A DNA stretch of 64,000 nucleotides from Sceloporus undulatus (taxonomy: Eukaryota; Chordata; Lepidosauria; Squamata; Phrynosomatidae). A program made the translations under genes and the position numbers. Below the pieces are notes generated by a model. That model was not told the DNA's origin. It did no database searches and saw nothing but the letters and a program-made list of their open reading frames with translations. Location of the stretch: positions 19,197,319 to 19,261,318 of the forward strand of contig NC_056527.1 of the NCBI RefSeq assembly GCF_019175285.1, read 5' to 3'. Below are positions 1 to 10,890 of the stretch, piece by piece. How positions within the stretch are numbered: the stretch's first letter is position 1; each line of letters opens with the position of its first letter.

Positions 1-272
1 GACCAAAGCAGAATACAGTGGCACTATTACTTCTCTTGATGTAGACACTATACTTCTATTGATGCAGCCTAAAATAGCATTGGCCTTTTTAGCTGCCGCA
101 TCACACTGTTCACTCATGTTCAACTTGTAGTCTACTTGGACTCCTAGATCCCTTTCACACGTAGTTTCATTCAGCCAGGTGTCACCCATCCTATATCTGT
201 GCATTTTATTTTTCCGCCCTAAGTGCAATACCTTACATTTCTCCGTGTTGAATTTCATTTTGTTAGGGGGCA
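1..272 (-). repeat. CR1 LINE 3' fragment
   Basis: Read on the minus strand this matches the remembered 3' part of CR1: the 'GTGACACCTGGCT' phrase, 'GGGATCTAGGAGTCCAAGT', then a tract ending in 'TATTCTGCTTTGGTC'. It covers the region coding for the C-terminal part of the reverse transcriptase ORF. The element runs off the left window edge, so its 3' end is not visible. It is not an intact gene. Family assignment is from recall of CR1 consensus features. Confidence 0.85.
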
Positions 273-892
273 AGAGAAATAGGAACATCTTGAAAAAGTA
301 GGATGACAAAAAAATAATCAGCCCCAGTTGCTGCCAAATGAGAACAGTTGGAGGGTATGATTTGTACTCAGCAGATCCCACTAGACCTACGCTTGGCAAG
401 TTGTTATGTGCTCAAATTCCTCTTTTCTACAACTGGTGCATCCACAGCATGCTATACAGAAACTCTGTTCACTCCGCTAACTTATTTTTAAAAATGGGGA
501 TTTGTTTCTTTTTATTATTATTATTTCTTTGTTTTCCATCCTGCCTTTCTCCCAGACACTGAAAAATACAGTAAAATCTGATATGAAGTGACCTGATCTG
601 TACCTCCTAAAATAATCAGAGTTTACGTTATCTACTAGCTTCCCAAAAATTCTCACACAGTTGTTCAGGCATTATGGAAATGAGTATAAAATGTGTATTT
701 CAAGGGGAAAAAATATATTTTCACATGAATGCATAAACTATATGGAATGGAAGTAAAGATGAATTCATGCAAAAGTGACACCTGCAAACAGATGGATTTG
801 CCTGCTTTTACTTAAAAATAAAGAGAAAGCGTATTTATGGTGTGATGTAAAATGTGCTATTGGAAAACTTCCTCTCAATGTAAACAGCAGTA
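273..892. other. Intergenic, with LINE/SINE tail relic near 500-560
   Basis: AT-rich unique sequence. Around 505-562 the string 'CATCCTGCCTTTCTCCCAG' next to a TTA-rich run is the reverse complement of the 'GGGAGAAAGGCRGGAT + (TAA)n' tail common at the 3' end of an old LINE or SINE in this window (also near 31.2, 52.5 and 54.3 kb). Nothing else is recognised. Confidence 0.5.
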
Positions 893-1073
893 CAGTCACC
901 TCTCCATTATTCATAGAGGGGCAACTTCCATTATTTTCAATGGGGTCTGCCCCCCGCGTTCTAGTGGGCATGCGCCCCATTCAAGCCTATGAGGCTTGAA
1001 TATTGGGTAGTCTCCATTTTTGCAGGGGGAGAGGGTCTGGAACAGATCCCCCATGAAAACGGAGGGTCAACAG
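893..1073. mobile_element. Tigger/pogo-like MITE (Tc1/mariner), diverged
   Basis: The left end CAGTCACCTCTCC, preceded by TA, pairs imperfectly with the right end GGAGGGTCAACAG. The interior ('ATTCATAGAGGGGC', 'CATTCAAGCCTATGAGGC', 'CCCCCATGAAAACGGAGG') is shared with the element at 49316-49512. The TA flank and terminal inverted repeats suit a Tc1/mariner superfamily non-autonomous element. There is no transposase. Confidence 0.6.
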
Positions 1074-1477
1074 CATCAGAGGAGAGATTTTCCTTACTAC
1101 TGCCACATGGGAGAAAAGAGCTAATATCCTTACCACAATCCCCCCTGATATGGTCCCCAAGTCATCACATACCCCTCTCTAACAAGTGATGTATTTTTTA
1201 AAAAAAAACATGGATTATAATACCACATCTTTGGCCTAACTTTCCACAGTCTGTTTCAGTCCCAGACTACTTCTTATACCTATACAACTGTTTCTCTTGC
1301 TACTTCTAGATATGCTGTAAATTACAGTATTATTATTGTACTCTGGAAGATATTTAATCTATCATTTTTCATGCTCTTTTTGTATTACTATACATGTATA
1401 CTTCAGTTTTTACTGGCAATTGAATGCCAGAGGCAAAAAAATAACACAGCACAAATAGGAATAGGTTCCTCCACCAC

Positions 1478-1480
1478 AAA

Positions 1481-1524
<44 letters not shown>

Positions 1525-1526
1525 AG
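1478..1526 (+). repeat. (AAAG)n microsatellite
   Basis: About 12 tandem AAAG units, nearly perfect. Confidence 0.97.
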
Positions 1527-1764
1527 AGCAGGTCAGTATGTTTCAGTACATTTTGCATCCACTATCACACAATAGACTTATGTGAAATGAAACAACCAGG
1601 TCAGGTAAGCCTTGCACAATGAAGAAAAAAACTGAATCCTCGAGGGACCACTTGAAAGCTTCTTCCAAAATGCATCCAGCAATGCCCCCCCCCTTCTTTC
1701 ATTAGCCTCTACTTATTCTTTGAATTCTATTTTAGTTCATTAAACCAAATATTCATTAAACAGA

Positions 1765-2137
1765 GTGGAAGGAATCAGAAGACTTGAAAGGGCAGCTATG
1801 ATGAAGGAACTAGATCAGATCTGTAAGGGCAAAGTTTGGATTGTATATGTCATCGTATTACCAGTTGTATGTATTGTTGTGAAAGCTGGACACTGATAAA
1901 AGCTGATAGGAAGAAAATCAACTTATCTGAAATGTGATTCTGGAGAAGAATTATACAGATAACATGGACTGCTGCAAAGACCAATCAATGGGGCCTAGAG
2001 TAAATGAAGCCTGGCCTCTCAATGGAAACCAAAATAATTAAATGGATACTATTGTACTTTGGACGCATCATGAAAAAAACATGACTTTCTACAAAATACA
2101 ATAATGCTTAGTAAAGTGGCAGTCAATAGGAAATGCA
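1765..2137 (+). mobile_element. BovB (RTE) LINE fragment, part 1
   Basis: The plus-strand conceptual reading follows the BovB/RTE C-terminal region: GRAAMMKEL, then YCCESWTLIKADRKK, then WRRIIQITWTAAKTNQWG, then LLYFGRIM. Stops and frame changes show it is a dead copy. It stops at 2137, where a MITE interrupts it. The same LINE resumes at about 2665 with its extreme C-terminal and 3' part. Confidence 0.8.
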
Positions 2138-2140
2138 TAA

Positions 2141-2456
2141 GGGGCTGTGCAGACCGCCCCTAAGGGGTGGCCTGCAGCCACCTTCAGGTGCGCTGGATTG
2201 GAGCCATGGCAACAGCACCCTGCAGCTCCAATCCGGCCTTTCCAGGGCACAATAGCCAGAGCACTTCAGCTTGAATGCACTCCTTTGGCACTGCACGTGG
2301 CATCATGGCAATCTGGGGATGCTCCTTTGAAGGCACTCCTTTGTAGTGGCGTGTGGCATCAGGGCACCCTGGGGGCAGAGTCAGGCATGCATCATGTGGA
2401 CACGACACCCCGACTCCACCCGCAGGCCAGCCTTAATGGCTAGTCTACACAGGGCC
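2141..2456. mobile_element. Non-autonomous DNA transposon, Harbinger-like MITE (316 bp)
   Basis: Terminal inverted repeats GGGGCTGTGCAGAC and GTCTACACAGGGCC are flanked by a 3-bp duplication, TAA at 2138-2140 and 2457-2459. The GC-rich interior contains 'AGGGGTGGCCTGCAGCCACC', shared with 10573-10890. No transposase is present. The 3-bp target duplication points to PIF/Harbinger, but this superfamily call is an inference. Confidence 0.75.
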
Positions 2457-2459
2457 TAA

Positions 2460-2664
2460 GGAGATAATAACATGTCATTTCTCGCCCAATCCGGGCACAG
2501 GCTGGGAACAGTCTTGAATGGGTGAAAATGGATGTTATTGCACACAAAAGTGTCTCTTTTGTGTGCAATAGCATCCATTTGGCAAGCAACTACTAACCAT
2601 CCCCCAGCTACACGTAGCCACTCGATTCTGAAGGACAGGCAAAAAATGATGTGCAATAATCTCC
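2460..2664. mobile_element. Palindromic (foldback) MITE
   Basis: The ends GGAGATAATAACATGTCATT and AATGATGTGCAATAATCTCC are inverted repeats. The centre is a strong hairpin: arms 2526-2550 and 2556-2580, 25 bp, one mismatch, 5-nt loop. The element abuts the preceding MITE directly. Together the two separate the BovB halves. I could not resolve its own target-site duplication. Confidence 0.65.
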
Positions 2665-2810
2665 CAAGACTGCATTACAGGTGGACAGACATATTCAAGG
2701 AGGCCACAGCCCTGCATCTGCAAGACCTGAGCAGTACTGTTGATGATACGGTGAATTCATAGGCTTACCATAAGATGAAGTCAACTTGACAGTGGTTAAC
2801 CACAAGACTG
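2665..2810 (+). mobile_element. BovB (RTE) LINE fragment, part 2 (3' end)
   Basis: The reading RWTDIFKEAT...LQDLSSTVDDT, then 'ATAAGATGAAGTCAACTTGA', corresponds to the final residues and 3' end of BovB ('...RVAKSRHRLD'). It continues the fragment at 1765-2137 after the two inserted MITEs. Confidence 0.75.
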
Positions 2811-4507
2811 GGATACACCATAGAATCTTTTCTATGTTCTCTTGTTCTTCCAGAGGTCCTCTGGAGCTCATGGTGCATGTTACTCTGATACCCTCCCACC
2901 ACTCTCCATTGGGTTATATTTAGTTGCAGCTAAACATTGAGTCCTGATGGGTTAAAGAGGAGAAATGTAGCATAGGTCTGACTGTGGAACTTTTATATAA
3001 AAATATTTCTCTCCAAAAGCATGCCAATACCTCCATCTTACATATGAATAGTGTCACTTTGGATACATAAGAGCAGCAGTTTAGAGAATTCAAACATTAA
3101 TATACACCACAAAATGTCCAAGTGTCATTAGGCCTTATTTGACTATACTAGATAGGACTGATGTGTATTGCAGTTAAGAAGAATTTACCCTTTGACATCC
3201 CTCCTAAAGACAAAAAGGGAAATCAGAGCTTGCGCCTCAGCCCTAGCTGTAGTCCCCCCCCCTCTCTCTCTCTCTTTCTGAAATATAAGAACAGACCCTT
3301 CACTGGGCTTTCACCACCCATTAGGCAAAACCAATAATTCATAGTAATTATACTGTCTGATATCATCTTGAGAGCCCAATGTTCCCCATGCTTAGTACAT
3401 ATGAAATAGTAAAGAAGCTATGGAAGTAAACTTGAACTCTATCCTTCTGTTTCTGCAGTGTTTCTTACATTCATTGTTACTGAAAAGTTCTGGTGCTTAT
3501 TTCACTCTCTCGGTGTTCCGCTCTCCTACTCCCTCAAAATCTTCTTATCAAGCAAGATGAAAGAACCAACCAGACCTCCCTCCATGAGACTACAGTTGGC
3601 ATGTCTTATTTAGCTTAATTTTTATGCTACAATATACATGAGGGATTATTTCAATTTCTTCTTACAGACGACAATGAAAAAGCAGTGTGAGACTCTACCA
3701 ACTGCAGTCTTAGGATTTTATTTGGATGTCTACAAGGACACTCTTTATTTCCTCACAGAACTCTCAAAGGCCTCAAATAATTAGTGGTGATTAGAAAATG
3801 AATTAGAATATATTTTATTTTTCCATATGGCAAAAGTGTGAGCTACAGCACAAGGGTAGGTTGGCAGTACAGCGAGGCTAATGACTTAAAATGAATATTT
3901 TATCTGACAAATTATGCGTTTTTCATCTGTTTTTGGAGTGTTCGTGAACATATTATTTTAATAAATAACATTAAATATTCAGAATGACTTAGCTGCCACC
4001 TTTCATTAAATTATGTGAATAAATACAATGTCACTCATCCTGTATGCAAAAATATGTTGAATGTCGTATGCTCATCAGCCTCCACATTTACATTTGCTTG
4101 AGTTGTGGTGCGGCATGAAAGGTAGTTCAAGGAATGGAAGTTTGAGAAGTGATTGTTGGTGACTGAAATGATAGATGTTTGACAGGTCAGTTGGTAGGCA
4201 GCTATGTACTTCTTCAGTGTATGAATCCATATCACTGGTTGAACTGCTATGGTGTCTCAAAAGAAACCAAGGAGGGTAAGGTCAATCAAAATAGTGATAA
4301 TCCACATAGCTCCTTTCATAGAATCCCAAAGGAGGTATCACTAGAGCCTGGGGGCTGGAAGAGCTATGTACTCTTGGTAAGAACAGCCAGAGAAGCAAGA
4401 ACACTTTGAAGGCAGAAACTCTATATTGCAAAACATTACAGAGGCTGATTGCTTATTGACTAGCCATAACCAGCCAAATCTCTATCTCTTGTAAGGTTTA
4501 ATATTAC
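2811..4507. other. Intergenic, AT-rich, no gene seen
   Basis: Only a short C/CT tract (about 3253-3277) is recognised. The segment around 3590-4030 is AT-rich and non-repetitive, with homeodomain-like TAAT and ATTA strings. It is a weak candidate for conserved non-coding sequence. No splice-bounded open frame stands out. Confidence 0.5.
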
Positions 4508-4687
4508 CCTCTCTGTGGTGTTTTCTTGGCAAGTTTCTTCAGGGAAGGTTTGCCATTGCCATCTAATGAGGCTGAGAGAGTGTGACATGCCCAAGGTCAC
4601 CCAGTGGGTTTACATGGTGACCCAGGATTCGAACCCTGGGCTCCCAAGTTGTAGTCCAATGCTCAAAACCACTACACCATGCTACTG
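4508..4687 (-). mobile_element. tRNA-derived SINE (ACASINE2-like)
   Basis: On the minus strand this has a tRNA-like head with an A-box-like TGGTGTAGTGG and a B-box-like GGGTTCGAATCC, then the body 'CACCCAGTGGGTGACC... CTTGGGCAAGTCAC'. On the plus strand the body reads '...GAGAGAGTGTGACATGCCCA'. The 3' tail part is truncated. The family recurs at least nine times in the window. Confidence 0.85.
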
Positions 4688-5099
4688 GAGGCAAAGCCTT
4701 TCATTTTCATTCCATACAGACTTTGACTGCCCTTTATGTATTGCAGAGAACATTTTGGAAGAGCTTGGTACCTTCCACTTTATTTTTATATAAGCCATAT
4801 TATTTCATCAATTGAAGTTGTGTTTTTTCAAAATATTGGCATTGGCCCAAAACTTTCAAAGACACCAAACCATTCCATAAAGAAATACTGTGTTATGATG
4901 CTGTTCTTCTTTTTCCTTGTAAGAAAAATACACATAGAGCTAAACTAATGGGGCAGTCCTTTTCACAAACATTTTGGGCAGTATGATCTGCTCCACACTA
5001 GAAGAAAAAGAAGTGAAAGCATGGGTGGCCAGTGGATTGTCCACAGTGGGAGTCTTGATTTTCCAGCTGGTCCTCCCATGGCTGCGCCAATTGAAACAA
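4688..5099. other. Intergenic
   Basis: Nothing recognised; AT-rich unique sequence. Confidence 0.5.
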
Positions 5100-5293
5100 G
5101 AGTTTGAGACCGATTTAACTGCCCTGTCTCAGTGCTAGGGAATCCTGAGAATTGTAGTTTATTGTGGCACCTGAGCTCTCTTACAGAGAAGACTAAATGT
5201 CTCACAAAACTACAGTTCCCAGAATTCCGTAGCATTGAGCCAGGTCAGTTAAAGCAGTCTCAAACTGGATTATTTCTGCAGTGCATTTTGGAT
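5100..5293. mobile_element. Palindromic MITE ('AATAATCCAG' family), left end truncated
   Basis: The left arm 'GTTTGAGACCGATTTAACTG' is the inverted repeat of 'CAGTTAAAGCAGTCTCAAAC' on the right. The centre is 'TGTCTCACAAAACTACAGTT'. The element ends in 'ATTATTTCTGCAGTG'. It is the first of about twelve copies of one palindromic family in this window (others at 14577, 24964, 30635, 34226, 43643, 47438, 56259, 60684, 61037, 61499 and 61983). Confidence 0.85.
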
Positions 5294-6845
5294 GTTAGTT
5301 AAAAGTATTCAACCAATACTTCCCAAACTGGGGAGACTCGTTTGCCTTCAGGTACATCAGCAAGTAGGAAGATGGATCACAAATCAGCCCATTTACTACA
5401 TGATCCTTTTGGTTGTCTCAGCCATCTGAGCTAATAAACATTAACCCTCACTTCTACAATTGACTCAATTTGCCTAGAGTGGTGTTGCCAACTAACCAAA
5501 GCTGATGGGTTATGTAGTGCCAGGATATCATTTGGTTGTGCAACCAGGTTATAAGTTTAGGAAGAAGGAACCATTATAGTGTGGGTGGTGTCAAAAGCAG
5601 AAAGGAGAGAAAGAAAGCAATGATCATGATAAATCTAATATTTAGAAAGTAAACACTGCCACAGTTTGACTTTGGGGGAAATACATTCCCACTCCTGAAA
5701 GCACCCCCTGCTTTCAATCCGAAAATAGAAACAGGAGAGAATTTACTGCAGTCTTAATTATAATCCACAGGAAAGTTCACCTGTCCAAGACCTTTTTCAA
5801 TGAGTAGAAGCTGTACATACTAGCAAATTGTTGTTGTTGTTTTACTACTCCCAATGGAGTTACTGCAGAAGGAATTCTAGTGAACTGTTCCCAATATGTC
5901 TACTCTTCCTCAATTTGTAGCATTATTAGTAGGAAGTTATCTGTGCTGTTCTTCCTCCAGCACATTCAGCTTGCCTAAGGCAAAGTCTTGAGATTCTACC
6001 TCTGGGAATGCATATGTATGGCTTTAAGTTAGAATTTAGTCCTTGCTATATAGGTCAAAACACTGTATCTGCTTTAACACAATACAGCTCTAACATGATG
6101 GTAATTGAAGCTGGTAGAGACTGCTTCTAATACCTGAACTTACTGAAACTCTGGCATTCATCCCAACACCATGACAATGAATTTGCAAACTATTTTACTA
6201 TGTTGATATGTTCCTGTCACTGCTGATTTACCAAACCCTTCCAAAAGTCGTATTTTCAACCTTTCAGGAAATTCTAATACATACACATGCCTGGGTGCAT
6301 ATGCACATTTCAAAAACCCTAAGTGAAATGCAATATTTAGGATTTCCAGCTCAGTAGGCTTAATGCCCAAAATAATCCTGAAAAGGGGAATACAGCAATG
6401 AAGCTGATTTAGTTCCAATGCTAAACTCCCTGCTGACCCCAATTTCTCACCCCATCACCACCATGCCTTACACAAGGTAGTGTAACTGGAATGCTGTTAG
6501 CATAACAGTTATAGCATAACAGGCCTACACAAGATTACATAACAACATTTGTGTTTTACAGCTCAGCTTCTGCCCCTTGTGCTCTTATTGGGGTTTTCCT
6601 TGCATCTACACAGAGCAGTCTGTTGCCCTTGAGATGCATTGTACTACCCAGAAATCCCCAGTTAGCATAGCTTCTGGGAGCTGTAGTCAGGAATGGGTTA
6701 AGACATGCTGAAGCTCTCAACTACACCAAGTTTAGGTGATCCATGATATTATGCAAAACTATGTATTGTTCCAAAAGATTTTGGTTTGGTTTGACTTGGT
6801 TTGATTTCTCTTAATGTTTTCTTTCTGGTAAAGACTCCTCATATA
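5294..6845. other. Intergenic, no gene seen
   Basis: AT-rich, mostly unique sequence, with a short (TTG)n run near 5829-5842 and no recognised element. Frames here are short and lack coding character. Confidence 0.5.
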
Positions 6846-6915
6846 TAGTTTTTTGTGGGTTTTTCAGGATATGTTGCCATGTTCTAGAAGAGTTTATCCC
6901 AGGTGTTTTGCCACT
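6846..6915 (+). repeat. Fragment of 'GTTTTTTGTGGGTTTTT' foldback repeat
   Basis: Matches the left arm of the better preserved element at 32771-32979, including 'GCCATGTTCTAGAAGAGTTT'. Only about 70 bp remain. Confidence 0.65.
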
Positions 6916-7349
6916 CTATTCAAAAGTCCTTAACTGCAGTTTATTTTATTTATACATAAATCCAACATTGGTTGCTTTATATTAAGGCAAGCTCCAACTT
7001 GGGGCAGGGCAGCCATAGTTACATACTTGGTTAGTTTCAACAAATATTAATTTTTCTGTGCTGCTCCTTCCCCCACTGCATACATGCTCTGAAGAGATTT
7101 GGTTGGCAACGAACCTACGTAGATGACTAGGCAGGCACTACACAAAAGTATATGCTGTTAATGGATTAAAAGAGTTGACCTTTCAAAATAAGCTCCAAAC
7201 TAGAGTCACGTAGATCAACCCCAAGTCAGGGCACTGTGCATATTGGGTTTTTCCCCTCTTCTTCACAGTGTTCTGTTAATTACAAGAAATAAAGCCTTGA
7301 TCCTAACAAAGACTCCAAAAGCCTTTCCTGGATACTAATCTTCATGCTA

Positions 7350-7733
7350 AGAAGAATATAAACAAGTTGGAGCAGGTTCAGAGAAGGGCAACAAAGATGA
7401 TAACAGGTATGGAGAACAAAATGTATGAGGGAAGTTTGAAGGAGTTGGACATGTTCAGCTTGGTGAAGAGAAGAGTGAGAGGTGATAAGACTGCACACAC
7501 TTTAACTATCTAAAGGGATCTCACAGAGAGGAGGATGCAGATTTATCCATTGCTTCCCAGAGGGTATGCCAGATCTTATGGTTTTAAGTTACAACAGAAT
7601 ATATTTTGTTTGAACACTAGAAGAACCTTCCTGATGCAAAGAGCAACTGGACATCTTCAAAAAGAGTCTGGACAGCTACCTGCTGGGGATGCTTTAGAGC
7701 TGGGGGTTCGATTCAGTGGGCTATGGGGGTTTT
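7350..7733 (+). mobile_element. CR1 LINE 3' fragment (older subfamily)
   Basis: Plus-strand phrases typical of CR1 3' ends: 'CAGAGAAGGGCAACAAAGAT', 'AGAGAAGAGTGAGAGGTGAT', 'AGAAGAACCTTCCTGATG', 'GAGTCTGGACAGCTACCTG'. It is more diverged than the copy at 58.3-59.3 kb and has internal deletions. Dead copy. Confidence 0.75.
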
Positions 7734-8649
7734 CATTAACTGTTTATTTTTGTTGTAGTAGTAGTAAGCAATATGATTAAATTCTGTAAACTAGAATTAT
7801 TACAAAACTAAAAATCAGGTTATCATTTAGCTCATGACTGGCTTTTTTAAAAAAATAAACCTAATTTCTTTGTTTTCATTAACAGGCAATACAGAAGAAT
7901 GTGCTTTCAACAGAACCTCAAGTAAATGAGGAATGGTCACCTGGCTTGGATTATGTTGCTCAGGAGATTTTTCTACAGACAATAAACATGCTGACCTCAA
8001 TCCTTGGCTGTAGCATGACATTACTCCAACTGTTGGAATACAAGTGTAGTTGTTTCATTCAGCACTGACTGCCAATGGCCTAAAGGCACCATTACAGCAA
8101 ATCTGGTTGCCAAGATGTAAGAGGGCCTTTATCGTAATCCTTTTTTGTCAATGACATCTTATATTAACCATGGGAAATAGAACAGCAAAAGCACCCTATC
8201 AGTTGCCCATCTTAGGTGGATCCCGATCTTCTTTCTCTGTTCATAACTACTCTATCCTCGTGCTTTCTAAGTGCTGATTTACACTTGATGGCAGCTGTCA
8301 TGCTGTCATCTCAAGATCATAAAGACCTACTACTGGGATAAAGGTTGGAAATAAAAGAGGTCAAGAGTACAGACATAATAAAATGTATACACAATTATGG
8401 AATAGGTTAGGGCATGGTTAATAATGAATAGCCCTCTCCCTCAAAAAACCTGGGACTGTATAGCAACATTGACTGCCAATGATTACAACACAAACACAAA
8501 GCAGAGGACATAGTAAGAAGTTTTATACCAGCTAGAAGAGGCAAAACATGGAAAAGTTGCTTTTTAAGATTACAGTTCCAGTATTCCCCAGCTATCATGG
8601 CTTGTTTTGTCTAGAGTCCAGGATTTCTGTCCATTTAGCCAAGTTTTGG
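7734..8649. other. Intergenic, no gene seen
   Basis: AT-rich unique sequence. No recognised repeats or exons. Confidence 0.5.
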
Positions 8650-8745
8650 CTGTAGTTGTCTCAGGTTTCAGGCAGAGGTCTTTCACAGTCTTGCTAGGGC
8701 CTAATCCTTTTAACTAGAGCCAAGAATCAGCTATAGTTCTACTCC
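8650..8745 (-). mobile_element. tRNA-derived SINE fragment (MamSINE1/LF-SINE-like body)
   Basis: 'GTCTCAGGTTTCAGGCAGAG' and 'GGTCTTTCACAGTCTTGCTA' are the reverse complement of the 'GGAAAGACCTCTGCCTGAGA' body seen in an ancient amniote tRNA SINE. Related fragments lie at 15640-15800 and 48215-48348. Confidence 0.55.
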
Positions 8746-9087
8746 TGAGGAACTATTTCTTATGCATATTTCATTTAGTATAGGGCTTTAGTTGTGTTGC
8801 TCCATGTGGAGGGAACAATGCACAATATACACTGTGACATTATAATCTGAAATCTCAAGAGAGGTGCTGTAAGACCTTCGGTCCAGACCATTGGAAGGAC
8901 TGTATATGTGAACACATTAGACCTCTAAGATCTTTACACTCTCTGTCCCACTACCTCCTCATGCTCATTTGGTGGGAACAAAATAGAGGACCTTCTCCAT
9001 GGCTGCTCCCAGACTTTACCCAGAGGCATAGATGTCTCCCTTCTTGTTCTCCTTTCTCTGGCAAGTTAAAAACATTCTTTTCTCATT
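8746..9087. other. Intergenic, no gene seen
   Basis: Unique sequence; nothing recognised. Confidence 0.45.
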
Positions 9088-9112
9088 TGTTGTTGTTGTT
9101 GTTGTTGTTGTT
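9088..9112 (+). repeat. (GTT)n tail microsatellite
   Basis: About eight GTT units. This is the expanded (AAC)n 3' tail of the adjoining minus-strand SINE. Confidence 0.9.
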
Positions 9113-9312
9113 AGCATTTAAGTCATTTCTGGAAACCCCAAGGAGACTATGTAATGGGGTTTTCTTGGCAAGTTTCTTCAGAGGGGGATTGCCATTGCCA
9201 TTGCCATCCTCTGAGGCTGAGAAAATGTGATTTGCCCAAGATCACCCAGTGGACTTACATGGCTGAGCCGGGTATGCAGAGTCCAACACTCAAACTACAA
9301 GCTATGCTGACT
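9113..9312 (-). mobile_element. tRNA-derived SINE (ACASINE2-like)
   Basis: Minus-strand copy. The plus strand reads 'TTTAAGTCATTTCTGGAAAC', 'GGGGTTTTCTTGGCAAGTTT', 'TTGCCCAAGATCACCCAGTG', ending in a degraded tRNA head ('CCAACACTCAAACTACAAGC'). 'GCCATT' is locally triplicated at about 9190-9207. Confidence 0.85.
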
Positions 9313-9354
9313 CTCAACAGACATTTGGAAATTGATTTTGATGGATTTTAATGG

Positions 9355-9560
9355 TGTGCTGTGCTGATTTGTTGGTTTGTATATAATCTTTTAATTAATT
9401 TTGTGAATCTTTAATTATTTCCTAAATAACTTTCATATTTATACTCTTTATTGATGTTTTTGTATCATGTTTAACCTGCATTGTTCTTAAAACAATACAG
9501 ATTATATCCCATTATTGCAGGTGATAAATGAATAAAACAAAATAAATAAACAAACAAATA
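9355..9560 (+). repeat. Relic LINE/SINE 3' tail with (TAAA)n
   Basis: A degenerate tail ending in 'GATAAATGAATAAAACAAAA' and 'ATAAATAAACAAACAAA'. It resembles the 3' end of old non-LTR elements in this window. Class is uncertain. Confidence 0.35.
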
Positions 9561-10094
9561 TGGGCATGGTTTGATTTAGAGTGATGTTATAATATTATTG
9601 TGCATTAAAATGCTTTACCTATGGCAGAGGATTTGAACTAGATGAGCTCCAAGATCCTTTCCAACTTTGCTGTTCTATCTTGATGGCGTTGAATGTCCTT
9701 ATAACACGGAATGGAAGGCTGAGTTGCATAGACTATGGATCTTTTCCAATGAACAGACAGACAAATCTCATCCATCACTGACAGCCATCTGTCTCAAAGT
9801 TAGTAATGAAGCTGAATGTAACTACAAAATTGATACCATAGCATGCCCATATTGTCTAAATAGCACATCTATTCAAAATGTGCCCCTTAATAGCTACAAT
9901 TGCTTAGTATTTTGGAGCTGAAGTGAAACATATTAAACTGAAACTTTTCCTTAATTGAATGGACTCTATAGACATTGGATGCTGTGAAAGCCACTTTCCT
10001 GGATGGTTTTTAGCTAGTATTAGCAGCCTACATTCCCTAGGGCCTTCAGTGTGCCCCTGCGTGTGTCCTGCTCCCTTGTTATCACGTGCACGTG

Positions 10095-10095
<1 letters not shown>
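9561..10095. other. Intergenic, no gene seen
   Basis: Unique sequence. The 84-codon open frame inside it has no recognised similarity and no splice context. Confidence 0.45.

Positions 10096-10130
<35 letters not shown>
10096..10130 (+). repeat. (CA)n microsatellite
   Basis: About 17 CA dinucleotides. Confidence 0.97.
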
Positions 10131-10131
<1 letters not shown>

Positions 10132-10572
10132 CTTTTCTAAAACTTTATTTGCACATTGCTGCTTGGAATGAGTAAAGCGCAATCTATAATACTGAGGAAA
10201 TGGGCAAAAAGAGGACCACTGATGCAGGTGGCTGCATGGATGGCTGCTAGGTGAGAGATATCATTTGACCACTTGGGGTCAGAAAAATTGTGTCCTTCTG
10301 AATTAGAAAAAAAAAACTCATGGATTGTTATTCTATTAATAGCAGTGGAAAGTTCTTATTGCCTTGGGGTGAAAACAACAGGAGATGGAGATGTCTTCCA
10401 TTCCCATAAGAATTTGTCAGACTACACAATACCTAGTGTTGGATTATGAAGACTTTAGATCAGACCCAGAGCTTAGAAATATTAACTTTTGCTACAGCAT
10501 TGCTACAGCATTGCACAGCATTTCTGTGCAGTCTACATCTCTGGAAGGCTTTTTGTATGGTTTGGAAACAGA

Positions 10573-10890
10573 GGAGCTGTACAGAGCACCCTTAAGGGGT
10601 GGCCTGCAGCCACCTCTATCTGCGCTGGATCAAGGCTGTGGCCCCAATCTCTCCTTTCGCACTGCAAAAAGGAGCTGCAAAAAGTGGCTCCTCTTTGCAC
10701 CCTGGAAGGGTGCCATAGCCGCCGGCACATGGCTTTTCCATGCTCCTTTGGTTCTGCGTCATGTAGATGCAGTGCCAGAGAGGCGCCATGATGCCGGGCA
10801 CTGTGTGGAGCAATGTGTGGCATCACGCCAGCCTGGGGGCAGAGTCGGGGCATGCGTCATGTGAATGCTACCCCCCCAACTCCTCCCCAG
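10573..10890. mobile_element. Harbinger-like MITE, diverged
   Basis: The left end GGAGCTGTACAGAGC and 'AAGGGGTGGCCTGCAGCCAC' match the elements at 2141 and 23550. The GC-rich interior resembles the 2141 copy, including 'CCTGGGGGCAGAGTCGGG' and 'ATGCGTCATGTGAATG'. The right terminus is not clear. The 159-codon open frame crossing it is an artefact of this repeat. Confidence 0.6.

Noticed and set aside
10385-10864. 159-codon frame as a possible exon
   Set aside because: Its right two thirds is the Harbinger-like MITE at 10573-10890, and the remainder has no recognised similarity.
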